Positions 43,297-52,936 of a DNA stretch of 64,000 nt are shown in pieces. The notes beneath the pieces were generated by a model. The model worked only from the letters and a program-made list of their open reading frames with translations, did not search any database and was not told the DNA's origin. Numbering within the stretch: position 1 is the stretch's first letter; the number at the start of each line of letters is the position of its first letter. Where the stretch lies: the NCBI GenBank assembly GCA_965279195.1, contig CBDIHP010000038.1, positions 197,123 to 261,122 of the forward strand. The letters are read 5' to 3'. Both the position numbers and the translations under genes were made by a program. The DNA is from CBDIHP01 sp965279195 (GTDB taxonomy: Bacteria > Planctomycetota > Planctomycetia > Isosphaerales > Isosphaeraceae).

Positions 43297-46200
43297 ATGG
43301 ACACGAAGACCTGTCCGTCGCCGGGCCAGTTGACGGCCTTCGTCCTCGGCACGCTGGACGAGCCCCAGATCACCTCCATCGCCGAGCACCTCGACCTCTG
43401 CCCCACCTGCGAGCAGGCGGTCGCCGGGATGGAGGACATCACCGACTCGGTCGTCGACGGCCTGCGGCGCCGCTCGGGCGAGTTCCAGGCCCTGTCGGCC
43501 GAGCCGGAACTGCCCGAGATCCTCGGCGATTACCGCCTGATCCGGGTCCTCGGCCGGGGCGGGATGGGGGTCGTCTACGAGGCCGAGCAGATCGCGCTGG
43601 GGCGACGCGTGGCGCTCAAGGTCCTGCCCCAGCAGGCGAGGCTCGACCCCCGGCTGCTGTCGCGGTTCCGGCGCGAGGCGCAGGCGGCCGCGCGGCTGCA
43701 TCACACGCACATCGTGCCGGTCTTCGGCGTCGGCGAGGCCGACGGCGTGCCGTTCTACGTGATGCAGCTGATCCACGGCCGGGGCCTGGACTCGGTCCTG
43801 CGCACCCGCAGGAGCGCGCGCAAGGTCGGCCGCGACGTGACCCCGACCCTGGTCGCGGCCTCCGACTGCCTGGGCGAGGGGCGGGCCTACTGGAAGTCGG
43901 TCGCGAGGCTGGGGCTCCAGGTCGCCGAGGCGCTCGACCACGCCCACGGCGAGGGGTTCCTGCACCGCGACATCAAGCCCTCGAACCTCCTGATCGACGA
44001 CCGGGCCAGCATCTGGGTCACCGACTTCGGGCTGGTGAAGGACCTGGCCGAGGTCGCCGACCTCACGCACAGCGGGGCCTTCCTCGGCACCCTCCGCTAC
44101 GCGCCCCCCGAGGCGCTCCAGGGCGAGAAGGCCGACACCCGGGGCGACCTCTACAGCCTCGGGGTGACCCTCTACGAGCTCGCCACCCTCCGGCCCGCCT
44201 TCGAGGACAACGATCGCTCCCGCCTGATGCACCGGATCCTCCACGAGGACCCCGCCCCGCCCCGGCAGATCGAGCCCGCCCTGCCCCGCGACCTCGAGAC
44301 GATCATCCTCAAGACCTGCTCGCGCGAGCCGTCGAGACGCTACCAGACCGCGGCCGAACTCGGCGCCGACCTCCAGCGGTTCCTCGACGACCAGCCGATC
44401 CGCGCCCGGCCGCTGGGCCAGTGGGGCCAGGCACTGCGCTGGGCGAGGCGGAACCCCGCGGTCGCCGGCCTGATGACCACCCTCCTGATGGTCCTCACCT
44501 TCGGATTCGCGGCCGTCAGCACGCTCTGGCTCAAGGCCGAGAACGCCTCTCGGCACGCCGAGGCCCGCCGGGTCGAGGCCGAGCAGTCGCTCGACCGCTC
44601 CGAGGCCAACGTCTACTACAGCCGGATCTCGCAGGCCGACCTGAATTACCAGCTCGGCGACGTCTCGAACGCCCTGCTCAACCTCTCACAGTGCGTCCCC
44701 TCGGGCGGCGAGGTCGACCGCCGGGACTGGGAGTGGTCGCACCTCCGGGCCCGGCTCAACGCCGAGATCGCCAGCTTCCCCGGCCACCGGACCTGGATCT
44801 TCGGCCTGGCCCCGCTGGCCGACGGCCGGCTCGTCGTCGGCGGCGGCGAGCCGCACTTCCTCAACGCCGACGAGAACAAGCCCGGCGACCTCCGCGTCTG
44901 GGACGTGGGCGACGGCAAGCCGCTCGCCCGGCTGGAGCTCCCCGACCTCTACAGCATCAGCGCGATCGCCGCCAGCCCCGACGGCCGCGCCCTCGTGACC
45001 CACGACGCCGGCGGCCCGTCCCGCAAGTCGACCCTCCGGCTCTGGGACCTCGCGTCCGGCAAGTTGGCCTGGGAACGGAATGACGTCGACATCTTCGGGG
45101 GGGACGGGACGTTCTCCGCCGACGGGCGACGCTTCCTCGCGATCGACCTCCGCCACACCCTCCTGCTCGACGCCGCGACGGGCTCGACCCTCCGCACCTT
45201 CCCCCGCGCCCGGGCCGCGCGGTTCACCGAGTCCGACGGCCACGCCCGGATCTCCCTCCTCGCGGCCGGCAGCGAGGTCAGCGTCTGGGACCCCGAGACG
45301 GGCAAGCCGTCGCGCGATCCGAACCGGCTGCCGTTCCCCGATTCGATCGAGCATGCCGACTTCAGCCCCGACGGCCGCTGGCTCGCGGTGCTGCTCCACG
45401 ACGCCACGATGGCCGTTTGGGAGGTCGCCAGCGGGCGACGCCACCTGAGCCTCGACGACCCCGGCGACGCGCCCTCCAGCGGCGCGTTCCGGCCCGACAG
45501 CCGCGCGATGGCGATCGGCTACCGCAGCGGCCGGGTCCGGGTCATCGACCTCTTCGACAGCCGGGGCAACGAGGCCTACCGGGGGCACGAGGCGGCCGTG
45601 CAGACCCTCGCCTTCGGGCCCGACGGCTCGACGCTCGCCTCGGGTGACTGGTCCGGGACGGTCAAGGTCTGGGACCTGACCCGCTCCCCCGAGTCGCTCT
45701 CGCTGTACGGCATGAAGCGGGGGCTCACCCCCTCCCAGGTCTTCACGAAGGTCGAGGATTTCGCATTCCTGCCCGACTCCGACCGGGTCGTCGGGTTCCG
45801 GCTCCCGATGGCCGAGCTCGCCGAGTGGGAGGCGGGCTCGGGCGTCCTGCTCCGCCGCAGGCGCCTGGACGTGGCCACGGAGGCGTTCATCCCCGGGCAC
45901 CTGGCCGAATTCTCCGGCGACGGCCGGGCCTGCGTCGCGGCCGACCGATTTACCAACAGATTGAACCGGTTCGACGTCGCGACCGGGCGGCCCGACGGCG
46001 CCTTCTCGGGCATGGCCGGGATGATCAACCGGGTCGCCCTGAACGGGGACGGCCGCCGGGTCGCCGCCGTCGGCTGGAAGAGTCGGCGGATCCCGCAGCC
46101 CAGCTCCGAGGTCGCCGCGTGGGACGCGCCCGGGGACGCCCCGACCTGGCGATCCCCCCTCGACGGGGAACTCTGCGGCGGGCTCGCGATCAGCGACGAC

Positions 46201-47583
46201 GGGCGGCGTCTCGCCGTGTCCTCGCTCGTCTACCGGGCGGGCGACGCCTCCAAGCCGTTCCCGACCTGCCGGATCCGGATCCTCGACGGGGCGACGGGGC
46301 GACTCGTCAGGACCCGGGACTACCCCTGGCACGGCGGGACACCGCCGAGATTCCCCGTGGCCTTCGACCGCTCCGGCCGCCTCCTCGCCTTCGTCTCCAC
46401 GACCGACGACGGGCCGCGCGTCGGCCTCTGGGACGTCGAGTCGGGGGACGAGCGGTTCCAGTCCGAGACCAGCGACTGGCCCGACACCCTGGCCTTCTCG
46501 CCCGACGGCCGCCGCCTCGCCACCGCCAGCCACACCCTCGTCACCCTCTGGGACACCCAGACCGGCCGGTCCGTGCTCCGGCTGCCGATCCGCGACGCGA
46601 ACCCCGGGGCCGCCTACAACACCCGGGTCCGCTTCAGCCCCGACGGCAAGACCCTGGCCGCCACCCACTCCCAGGGGCAGATCGTCACCTGGAGGGCCGA
46701 CGACGGGTCGATCGCCGATCGCAACCGCGCGGCGAAGGCCCGCCGCTTCGGCTGGCACCTCGGCCTGGCATTCGCCAGCGCGTCCCCCGAGCATGCCTCG
46801 TCCTTCGACTTCCACGTCAAGGCCCTTGAGAGGCAGGCCTCCGGCTCGCCGTACCAGCTCGCCGAGCTCCACGCCCTCGACCTGCGCCTCGGGCGATTCG
46901 AATCCGCCGACGCCCGCCTCGACGCCCTCGAAGGGAAGCTCCCCGACGACCCGCAGCCCTGGTTCGATCACGGCTGGTCCGCGCTGGAGCGGGGCGACGC
47001 CCCGCGCGCGCTGAGGGGGTTCGCCGGGGCCGCCTCGGCGACGGCGCAGGCCGAGTCGATCACGATCGTCCACATGACGATGCTCGCCCTCATGGAAAGA
47101 AAGGACGACCTGGCGCTCCGGGCCGCGAAGCGGGGGGCGGCCAGCTGGCTCCGGTCGGGGACCATCGCGGAACGCTACCCGATCCTCGTCAGCACCCTGT
47201 CCTCCCCCGGGCCGCTGGACGTCGCGCCCGAACTGCCCTCGCTCACGAAGGCGATCCTGGCCCTCACCAAGGGCCACCGGCCCGGCGAGGACGACCTGCT
47301 CCAGTCGCTCGCCCAGCTCCGCGCGGGCGACACGCCCGAGGCCGAGCGGCGCGCCCGGCTGGCCCTGACCCGGCCCCTGCCTCCGTCGTTCGTGCCGGTC
47401 GCCCACGCCTCTCTCGCCCTGGCGCTCAAGGCCCGGGGCGACCTGCCCGGGGCCCGCGCGGAACTCGACAAGGCCGACGCCGCCCACGATCTCGCCCACC
47501 CGAAAACCCAGGCCCAACTCGGCGACGGCCTCTACTGGCTCCTCTCCGGCGCCCTGCGCCGCGAGGCCCGCAAGGGGCTGTAA
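43297..47583 (+). CDS. Membrane Ser/Thr kinase with N-terminal anti-sigma zinc motif and WD40-like sensor
   Basis: The 1428-residue protein starts MDTKTCPSPGQLTAFVLGTL. HLDLCPTC (H31, C35, C38) is the HxxxCxxC motif of zinc anti-sigma domains. A complete Hanks kinase follows: GRGGMGVV (86-93), VALK lysine K108, HRDIKPSN (223-230), DFG (243-245) and GTLRYAPPEA. A membrane span lies near 390-410 (GLMTTLLMVLTFGFAAVSTLWL). A coiled-coil-like linker leads to a long WD40-type propeller region, about 490-1170 (FSPDGRWLAVLLHDATMAVWEV, LASGDWSGTVKVWDL, FSPDGRRLATASHTLVTLWD), and a C-terminal helical, TPR-like part. It is divergent from the ECF sigma gene. An extracytoplasmic sensor controlling a kinase and perhaps the sigma factor is the likely design. 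Confidence 0.92.
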   Translation: MDTKTCPSPGQLTAFVLGTLDEPQITSIAEHLDLCPTCEQAVAGMEDITDSVVDGLRRRSGEFQALSAEPELPEILGDYRLIRVLGRGGMGVVYEAEQIALGRRVALKVLPQQARLDPRLLSRFRREAQAAARLHHTHIVPVFGVGEADGVPFYVMQLIHGRGLDSVLRTRRSARKVGRDVTPTLVAASDCLGEGRAYWKSVARLGLQVAEALDHAHGEGFLHRDIKPSNLLIDDRASIWVTDFGLVKDLAEVADLTHSGAFLGTLRYAPPEALQGEKADTRGDLYSLGVTLYELATLRPAFEDNDRSRLMHRILHEDPAPPRQIEPALPRDLETIILKTCSREPSRRYQTAAELGADLQRFLDDQPIRARPLGQWGQALRWARRNPAVAGLMTTLLMVLTFGFAAVSTLWLKAENASRHAEARRVEAEQSLDRSEANVYYSRISQADLNYQLGDVSNALLNLSQCVPSGGEVDRRDWEWSHLRARLNAEIASFPGHRTWIFGLAPLADGRLVVGGGEPHFLNADENKPGDLRVWDVGDGKPLARLELPDLYSISAIAASPDGRALVTHDAGGPSRKSTLRLWDLASGKLAWERNDVDIFGGDGTFSADGRRFLAIDLRHTLLLDAATGSTLRTFPRARAARFTESDGHARISLLAAGSEVSVWDPETGKPSRDPNRLPFPDSIEHADFSPDGRWLAVLLHDATMAVWEVASGRRHLSLDDPGDAPSSGAFRPDSRAMAIGYRSGRVRVIDLFDSRGNEAYRGHEAAVQTLAFGPDGSTLASGDWSGTVKVWDLTRSPESLSLYGMKRGLTPSQVFTKVEDFAFLPDSDRVVGFRLPMAELAEWEAGSGVLLRRRRLDVATEAFIPGHLAEFSGDGRACVAADRFTNRLNRFDVATGRPDGAFSGMAGMINRVALNGDGRRVAAVGWKSRRIPQPSSEVAAWDAPGDAPTWRSPLDGELCGGLAISDDGRRLAVSSLVYRAGDASKPFPTCRIRILDGATGRLVRTRDYPWHGGTPPRFPVAFDRSGRLLAFVSTTDDGPRVGLWDVESGDERFQSETSDWPDTLAFSPDGRRLATASHTLVTLWDTQTGRSVLRLPIRDANPGAAYNTRVRFSPDGKTLAATHSQGQIVTWRADDGSIADRNRAAKARRFGWHLGLAFASASPEHASSFDFHVKALERQASGSPYQLAELHALDLRLGRFESADARLDALEGKLPDDPQPWFDHGWSALERGDAPRALRGFAGAASATAQAESITIVHMTMLALMERKDDLALRAAKRGAASWLRSGTIAERYPILVSTLSSPGPLDVAPELPSLTKAILALTKGHRPGEDDLLQSLAQLRAGDTPEAERRARLALTRPLPPSFVPVAHASLALALKARGDLPGARAELDKADAAHDLAHPKTQAQLGDGLYWLLSGALRREARKGL

Positions 47584-47634
47584 CCGGCCTTCGGAGTGCG
47601 GCCGTCCGGCTGCCGCTTTCTCCCCTCATGGCTG

Positions 47635-47664
47635 GGGTCTCGATGGAACGAGCCCAGCCACGAG
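47635..47664. terminator. Bidirectional hairpin between convergent genes
   Basis: CTCATGGCTGGG (47635-47646) pairs with CCCAGCCACGAG (47653-47664) with one G-T mismatch, between the kinase stop (47583) and the end of the sulfatase gene (47695). A weak family A-like fragment, CGGAGTGCGGCCGTCCGG, lies just before it at about 47591. Confidence 0.65.
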
Positions 47665-47694
47665 GATCCGAGGCCGCCCCACCCCCGAGGCTCC

Positions 47695-50100
47695 TCACTT
47701 CGGCGCGAGCCGGAACTCCACCTTCTCGATCGTCCCCGTGAACGCGAACGGCGACTTCTTCTCGTAGGACAGCGACACGGGCTCGCCGTTGTCGCGGCCG
47801 ATGTCCATGCCGGCGTAGGTCGTGAACCGGAGCGGGACGGTCGACTCCAGCCGCCCCTCGGCCACCGGCTTGCCGTCGACCAGCAGCCGCGAGGTGCCCG
47901 GGGTGCCCATCTTGCCCGGCGCATCGGCCCGGAATTCGTACGTCAGCGTCGCCTTGCCGGGCTTCAGGGCCTCGGTGCCGGCGATGGTGTCGACCTTCAC
48001 GCCGAGGAAGCTGTAGGTGTACTTCGGCTTCCCGTCCTCGATGTAGAGGGAGAACCCGCCCATCACGTCGGAGTTCGCCACCACCACCCCCTCGACGCCC
48101 TTCTCCGGGACGACCAGGTCGGCCTGGATCGCGAACGTGCGGTTGTAGATCGGCGGGATCATCCCCGCGCCGATGTTCTCGGTCCCGGGGTAGTAGACGA
48201 ACCGCGTGCGCTCCTCGCCCGGCGGCTTGAGGCCGTAGAACTGGGCGAATCCGGCGAGCAGCGGCGTGACCTGATACTTCTCGGCGTCCGCCCAGAAGAG
48301 TTTCTTCAATTCCTCGAGCTTCTCGGGATGCGCGGCGGCGACGTCCCGGGACTGCGTGAAATCGGCCTTCGTGTCGTAGAGTTCCCAGCGGTCCTTGTCG
48401 GGATCCCACCTGCCGGGGGCGAACTTCGCGAGCGTGGCCGGGTCGAGCTTCCAGGGGATCCGGTCGAGCCGCGCGCAGGCGAGCCATCCATCTTTGTACA
48501 TCGCGCGATTGCCGAACATCTCGAAGTATTGCTGTGTGTGCCGCTCGGGGGCGTCGGGGGCGTCGAAGGTGTAGGCGAAGCTCGTCCCCTCGATCGGCTT
48601 CTGCTTGATCCCGTCCACCGTCCCCGGCGGCGTGATGCCGGCGGCCTCGAAGATCGTCGGCGCCACGTCGATGACGTGCGTGAACTGGCCCCGGACCCCC
48701 CGCGACTTGATCCTCGACGGCCACGAGACCACGAGCGGGTTCCGCGTGCCGCCGAAGTGCGAGGCGATCTGCTTGCCCCACTTGAAGGGCGCATTGCCCG
48801 CCCAGGCCCAGGCGCAGGAGAAGTGCGGCTGCATCACCGCGCCGCCCCAGGCATCCATGCCGCCATACTTCTCGATCAGTTTCATCTGGCCCGCCGGCGG
48901 GATCGGGATGCCGGTGATGGTCGTGATCTCGTTGAAGGTGCCCGTCTCGGTGCCTTCCATGCTGGAGCCGTTGTCCCCCCAGATGGTCAGGATCAGCGTA
49001 TTCTCGCGCTCGCCCATGGCTTCGAGCGCGTCGACGACCTGGCCGATCTGATGGTCGGCGTTCTCCTGGAACCCCGCGTAGACCTCCATCTGCCGCGAGT
49101 AGAACGCCTTCTCGTCCGGCGACAGCGAATCCCAGGCGGGGAACGCCGGGTCGCGCGGGGTGAGCACGGCGTCGGCCGGGATCACGCCCAGGGCCTTCTG
49201 GCGCGAGAACGTCTCCTCGCGGAGCACGTCCCAGCCCTGGTCGAACTTGCCCTTGTACTTGTCGGCCCACATCTTGGGGACGTGGTGCGGCGAGTGGCTC
49301 GCGCCCGTGGCGTAATAGATGAAAAAGGGCTTATCCGGCGACTGCGCCTTCTGGTCGCGGACCCAGCGGACGGTCCGCTCCGTCATGTCGTCGGGGAAGT
49401 AGTAATCCTTCCCCCGGGGGACGCCGACGATCGTGTTGTCCTCGGCCAGGAGCGGGTCGTACTGGCCCGAGGCGCCGCCGAGGAACCCGTAGAAGTGGTC
49501 GAACCCGAGCCCGCAGGGCCAGCGGTCGAACGGGCCGGCGGGGCCCTGCTGGTCGTCGGGCGTCAGGTGCCACTTGCCGAACGCCGCCGTGTTGTAGCCG
49601 TTGCCCTTGAGGATCCGCGCCAGGCTCGCCGCGTTCTTCGGCCAGGTCGCGTTGTAGCCCGGCCAGCCGCCGGCGAACTCGGCGATGTTGCCGAACCCGA
49701 CCGAGTGGTGATTCCGGCCCGACAGCAAGGCCGCCCGCGTCGGCGAGCAGAGCGCGGTCACGTGGAACCGGTTGTACCTCAGGCCCTGATCCGCCAGCTT
49801 CGTGAGCGACGGCGTCTGGCAGGGGCCGCCGAAGGTCGACGGGTTCCCGAATCCGGCGTCGTCGATCAGGACCAGCAGCACGTTGGGCGCCCCCTTGGGC
49901 GCGGCGACCGGGCGCTCGAATTCCGGCTTCGATCCCGCGAGCGTCCGGTTCGACACCCCGCCGAACGGGGCGTCCGGCACCGGGATCGCCGGGCGGTTGA
50001 CCTTCGGCGCGTCGTCGGCGACCGCCAGGCCCGCGATCAATGTCAGGAACACCGCCATCGTGCCCCGGCCGCATGCGGCCCGCCTCATCCGGATGCCCAT
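47695..50100 (-). CDS. Secreted arylsulfatase (formylglycine-type)
   Basis: From the ATG at 50100 (GAGGGG about 9 nt upstream) the product has 801 residues and an N-terminal signal (RMRRAACGRGTMAVFLTLIAGLAVA). The sulfatase family signature is clear: NVLLVLIDDAGFG with metal ligands D80-D81, and the formylglycine site CSPTRAALLSGR with the modified C118. GKWHLTPDD, the metal-ligand phrase WGDNGSS, and a large inserted middle region follow. The last 200 residues form a beta-sandwich (VSLSYEKKSPFAFTGTIEKVEF). It hydrolyses sulfate esters outside the cytoplasm and needs an anaerobic- or FGE-type maturase encoded elsewhere. It is divergent from a LysR gene. Confidence 0.94.
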   Translation of the reverse strand: MGIRMRRAACGRGTMAVFLTLIAGLAVADDAPKVNRPAIPVPDAPFGGVSNRTLAGSKPEFERPVAAPKGAPNVLLVLIDDAGFGNPSTFGGPCQTPSLTKLADQGLRYNRFHVTALCSPTRAALLSGRNHHSVGFGNIAEFAGGWPGYNATWPKNAASLARILKGNGYNTAAFGKWHLTPDDQQGPAGPFDRWPCGLGFDHFYGFLGGASGQYDPLLAEDNTIVGVPRGKDYYFPDDMTERTVRWVRDQKAQSPDKPFFIYYATGASHSPHHVPKMWADKYKGKFDQGWDVLREETFSRQKALGVIPADAVLTPRDPAFPAWDSLSPDEKAFYSRQMEVYAGFQENADHQIGQVVDALEAMGERENTLILTIWGDNGSSMEGTETGTFNEITTITGIPIPPAGQMKLIEKYGGMDAWGGAVMQPHFSCAWAWAGNAPFKWGKQIASHFGGTRNPLVVSWPSRIKSRGVRGQFTHVIDVAPTIFEAAGITPPGTVDGIKQKPIEGTSFAYTFDAPDAPERHTQQYFEMFGNRAMYKDGWLACARLDRIPWKLDPATLAKFAPGRWDPDKDRWELYDTKADFTQSRDVAAAHPEKLEELKKLFWADAEKYQVTPLLAGFAQFYGLKPPGEERTRFVYYPGTENIGAGMIPPIYNRTFAIQADLVVPEKGVEGVVVANSDVMGGFSLYIEDGKPKYTYSFLGVKVDTIAGTEALKPGKATLTYEFRADAPGKMGTPGTSRLLVDGKPVAEGRLESTVPLRFTTYAGMDIGRDNGEPVSLSYEKKSPFAFTGTIEKVEFRLAPK

Positions 50101-50281
50101 TCGTCTGCCCCTCTTCACGCGATCGGCCGAATCTCGCACTTCGGACTTCCGCGCAGGTTGCCTCGTCGGTTATCAAATGACACCGATCGATGAAAGAATG
50201 TGGTGCATCAGCCACCCGAAAGCAACAGCCTGATGGTCATTCGTTGAGCCTTCATCGGGTCGATAGCGCGAGGGAATCGGC

Positions 50282-51238
50282 ATGGATCTCCGGCACCTGA
50301 GGCAGGTCTGCTCCCTGATCGAGCACGGCAATTTCCATCGCGCGGCCGAGGACGTCGGCCTCACGCAGCCGGCCCTCACGAAGAGCCTCCAGCAGCTCGA
50401 ACGCGAACTCGGCGTCTCCCTCTTCGACCGCCACGGCAAGACCGTCTCGCCCACGGTCTTCGGCGAGGTCGTCGGCCAGACGGCGAAGGACGTCCTCGCC
50501 GCGATCGACGGCATGGAGCGGAGGATCAGCCAGCTCGCCGACCTCGACGCCGGCGAGCTCTCCATCGGCGCGGGGCCCTACGTCGCCGACGTCTGGCTCG
50601 GCCAGGTCACCGGCCGGCTGCTCAAGCGATTCCCCCGCCTGGCGATCACGCTCCACGTCGACACCTGGGACAAGCTCCCCGACGCCCTCAAGCGAGGCGA
50701 GATCGACTTCCTCGTCGCCCACGTCGACCACCTGCGGGACGTGAAAGATTTCCACGTCGTCCCCTTCCCGCCCGTCCAGGGGATCTGGGTCAGCCGGGGC
50801 GATCACCCCCTGGCGCTGGAGGAGGTCCCGCCGGCGAACGCCATCGTCGAGTATCCGTTGATCGGGCCGCCGGTACCCGACAACGTCATGAAATGGCTGG
50901 AGGCCGCCGCAGGGCGGACGCAACTCGTTCTCCGCAGGATCGATACGACCTCCGTCACGATGATCAAGGCCATGATCCGCGAGGGCGAGGCGCTCTCCTG
51001 CGTCCACCCCGACTCGGTCCGCAGCGAGATCGCCAGCGGCGAGTTCGTGAAGCTGAACTTCGATGCCCCGCCCGTCTACTTCAACCCCGGCCTCGCCTGG
51101 CTCGCCGACCGCTCGCTCTCGCCGGCGTCGACGGCGTTCGCGAGGGAACTCTTCGCCGAGGTCGGGGTCGATCCCGCCATCCTCGACCCCGCGCCCCGGG
51201 ATGAGGCGGTCTCCGTCTCGGACGATTCATCGGCCTGA
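50282..51238 (+). CDS. LysR family transcriptional regulator
   Basis: The 318-residue protein starts MDLRHLRQVCSLIEHGNFHRAAEDVGLTQPALTKSLQQLERELG, the LysR winged helix-turn-helix (residues 1-60), then the effector-binding domain (YVADVWLGQVTGRLLKRFP, PLIGPPVPDNVMKWLE). GAGGGAA precedes the ATG. It is divergent from the sulfatase gene and lies directly upstream of the FadL-like gene on the same strand, so it may control both. The inducer is unknown. Confidence 0.93.
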   Translation: MDLRHLRQVCSLIEHGNFHRAAEDVGLTQPALTKSLQQLERELGVSLFDRHGKTVSPTVFGEVVGQTAKDVLAAIDGMERRISQLADLDAGELSIGAGPYVADVWLGQVTGRLLKRFPRLAITLHVDTWDKLPDALKRGEIDFLVAHVDHLRDVKDFHVVPFPPVQGIWVSRGDHPLALEEVPPANAIVEYPLIGPPVPDNVMKWLEAAAGRTQLVLRRIDTTSVTMIKAMIREGEALSCVHPDSVRSEIASGEFVKLNFDAPPVYFNPGLAWLADRSLSPASTAFARELFAEVGVDPAILDPAPRDEAVSVSDDSSA

Positions 51239-51261
51239 TCGCCGCGCGGAATTCGGCAAAG

Positions 51262-51291
51262 GTCCGGACTTTCTTCAAGGAGAAACCGGAC
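51262..51291. terminator. Weak hairpin after the LysR gene
   Basis: GTCCGG (51262-51267) and CCGGAC (51286-51291) flank a TTTCTTCAAGGAGAAA segment that can extend the stem. It might be a terminator for the regulator or an operator before the FadL-like gene. The evidence is only the inverted repeat. Confidence 0.35.
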
Positions 51292-51347
51292 GTTCGCCGA
51301 AATCTGTAGCGGTTATGCCGAAGAGTCGTGCGAAGGGAGACGTGCAC

Positions 51348-52712
51348 GTGCGGACACGCCGTTACCACATGTGGGCCGCGACCTGGCTCATGCTGGCCAC
51401 GATGGCCACGACCGCCCGCGCCCAGGGGCTCATCGCCGCCGGGGCCGGCCCGATCAACCGAGCGATGGGCGGCGCCTCGACCGCCGCACCGGTCGATTTC
51501 GGGTCCAGCTACTGGAACATCGCGAACATCGGGGCGCTCCAGCGCAACGAGGTCCTGATCGGTTCCGAGCTGATCATCCCCAGCACGCACCTCACCACCC
51601 GGATCCCCGCCGGCTCGATCGGCGGCTTCCCGCTCCAGACCCGCTACGGCGTCTCGCGGAGCGACAGCGGCGTGATCCCCAACCTCGCCGTCGGCACGGC
51701 GTTCAAGCTCGACGACGCCTCGCCGGTGACCATCGGCCTGGGGATCTTCGGCTACGTCGGCGGCAACGTGAACTTCGCCGGCAACAACAACGTCCCCCTG
51801 CTTGCCTCGCGCCAGCCGCCGCGCACCTTCGGCTTCGGGCCGATCTGGGCGAACGCCAGCATGCTCACGATCAACCCGTCGGCGGCGTACCAGGTCAACG
51901 ACAGACTCATCGTCGGCCTCGGGCCGGTCATCAGCAGCATGAACCTGGGGATGTCCCCCGCCTTCTTCGCCCCCGGGCCCCGGGACGGCGTCGGCCTGAA
52001 CTCGTTCCCCTCGGCGACCAACTCCCGCACCTTCTGGGGCGGCGGCTTCCAGCTCGGCCTGCTCTACGAGCTGAACGACGACTGGAACATCGGCTTCTCC
52101 TACAAGAGCCCGATCTGGCAGGAACGCTGGGGCTACAACGCCTCGACCCCCGACCTCACCGGCCGTCGCATCGGCATCCAGGCGACCGTGCCGGCGATCT
52201 ATTCGTGGGGCATCGCCTACAAGGGCATCGACCGCGCCCTGATCGACGTGGACCTCCGCTACATGGACTACGCCAACACCGCCCTCTTCGGCCAGTCGGT
52301 CGTCGACGGCGGCCTCGGCTGGCGGAGCGTCTTCGCCGTCGCCGTCGGCGGCCAGTACGAGCTGACCGACCGCCTGACGATCCGCGCGGGCTACCTGTTC
52401 AACACCAACCCCATCCCCGACACCGCCACCCTGTTCAATGTCCAGCTCCCGGGGATCATCACCAACACGCTCTCGCTCGGTGCTTCTCTGAAGCTCTCGG
52501 AAGACGTCACCTTCTCCGCCGCCTACGTCCACGGCTTCCGCAACGCCATCGAGGGCGGCGTCCGCGAGGAAGCCGTCGCCACCGCCAAGGTCGACGCCCA
52601 GTACGACTCGATCGTCGCCGGCCTCACCATCCAGTTCGGCGCCCCCCGCAAGCGCCCCAGCGCCCCCGTCGAGATCCCCGCCGTGATGGAAACCCCCGCC
52701 CCGCCCCAGTGA
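51348..52712 (+). CDS. FadL/OmpP1-type outer-membrane transport protein
   Basis: The GTG at 51348 has AGGGAG 8 nt upstream and begins a signal peptide (MRTRRYHMWAATWLMLATMATTARA, then QGL). An ATG at 51315 lacks a ribosome-binding site. The 454-residue mature protein has the family pattern: IAAGAGPINRAMGGASTAAPVDFGSSYWNIANIGAL near the N-terminus, then many amphipathic strands (FQLGLLYELNDDWNIGFSYKSPIW, LSLGASLKLSEDVTFSAAYVHGF). FadL-type barrels import hydrophobic molecules. Placed after LysR and divergent from a sulfatase, it could bring in a lipid-like or aromatic substrate handled there (inference). Confidence 0.85.
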   Translation: MRTRRYHMWAATWLMLATMATTARAQGLIAAGAGPINRAMGGASTAAPVDFGSSYWNIANIGALQRNEVLIGSELIIPSTHLTTRIPAGSIGGFPLQTRYGVSRSDSGVIPNLAVGTAFKLDDASPVTIGLGIFGYVGGNVNFAGNNNVPLLASRQPPRTFGFGPIWANASMLTINPSAAYQVNDRLIVGLGPVISSMNLGMSPAFFAPGPRDGVGLNSFPSATNSRTFWGGGFQLGLLYELNDDWNIGFSYKSPIWQERWGYNASTPDLTGRRIGIQATVPAIYSWGIAYKGIDRALIDVDLRYMDYANTALFGQSVVDGGLGWRSVFAVAVGGQYELTDRLTIRAGYLFNTNPIPDTATLFNVQLPGIITNTLSLGASLKLSEDVTFSAAYVHGFRNAIEGGVREEAVATAKVDAQYDSIVAGLTIQFGAPRKRPSAPVEIPAVMETPAPPQ

Positions 52713-52747
52713 CCCGCACCAACAACCGCGAACGACCCAATCGACCG

Positions 52748-52919
52748 CCCGGAGTGCGGAAGCTTGCTTCCGCTCTCGCCGGGCGGGAGCTTGCTCCCGA
52801 GAGTTGGCAACAGATCGTCAGCAACCCGCCCCGAACCGCCTCATTCGCGGTCCCCTTCGACCCGGCACGCGGAGCAAGCTCCACGACAACCCAGCGGAAG
52901 CCAGCTTCCGCACTCCACG
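52748..52919. repeat. Family A inverted-repeat element (copy 1 of a tandem pair)
   Basis: It starts CCGGAGTGCGGAAGC, ends CTTCCGCACTCCACGCC, and carries the GGGAGC/GCTCCC hairpin on the left and CGCGGAGCAAGCTCC plus AACCCAGCGGAAGC on the right, in the usual order. Confidence 0.88.
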
Positions 52920-52936
52920 CCTTCGATCACGACCAC

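Noticed and set aside
44686..47517. A 943-codon minus-strand frame opposite the WD40 kinase
   Set aside because: It mirrors the WD40 kinase codons. The kinase frame has motifs and codon character, this one does not.
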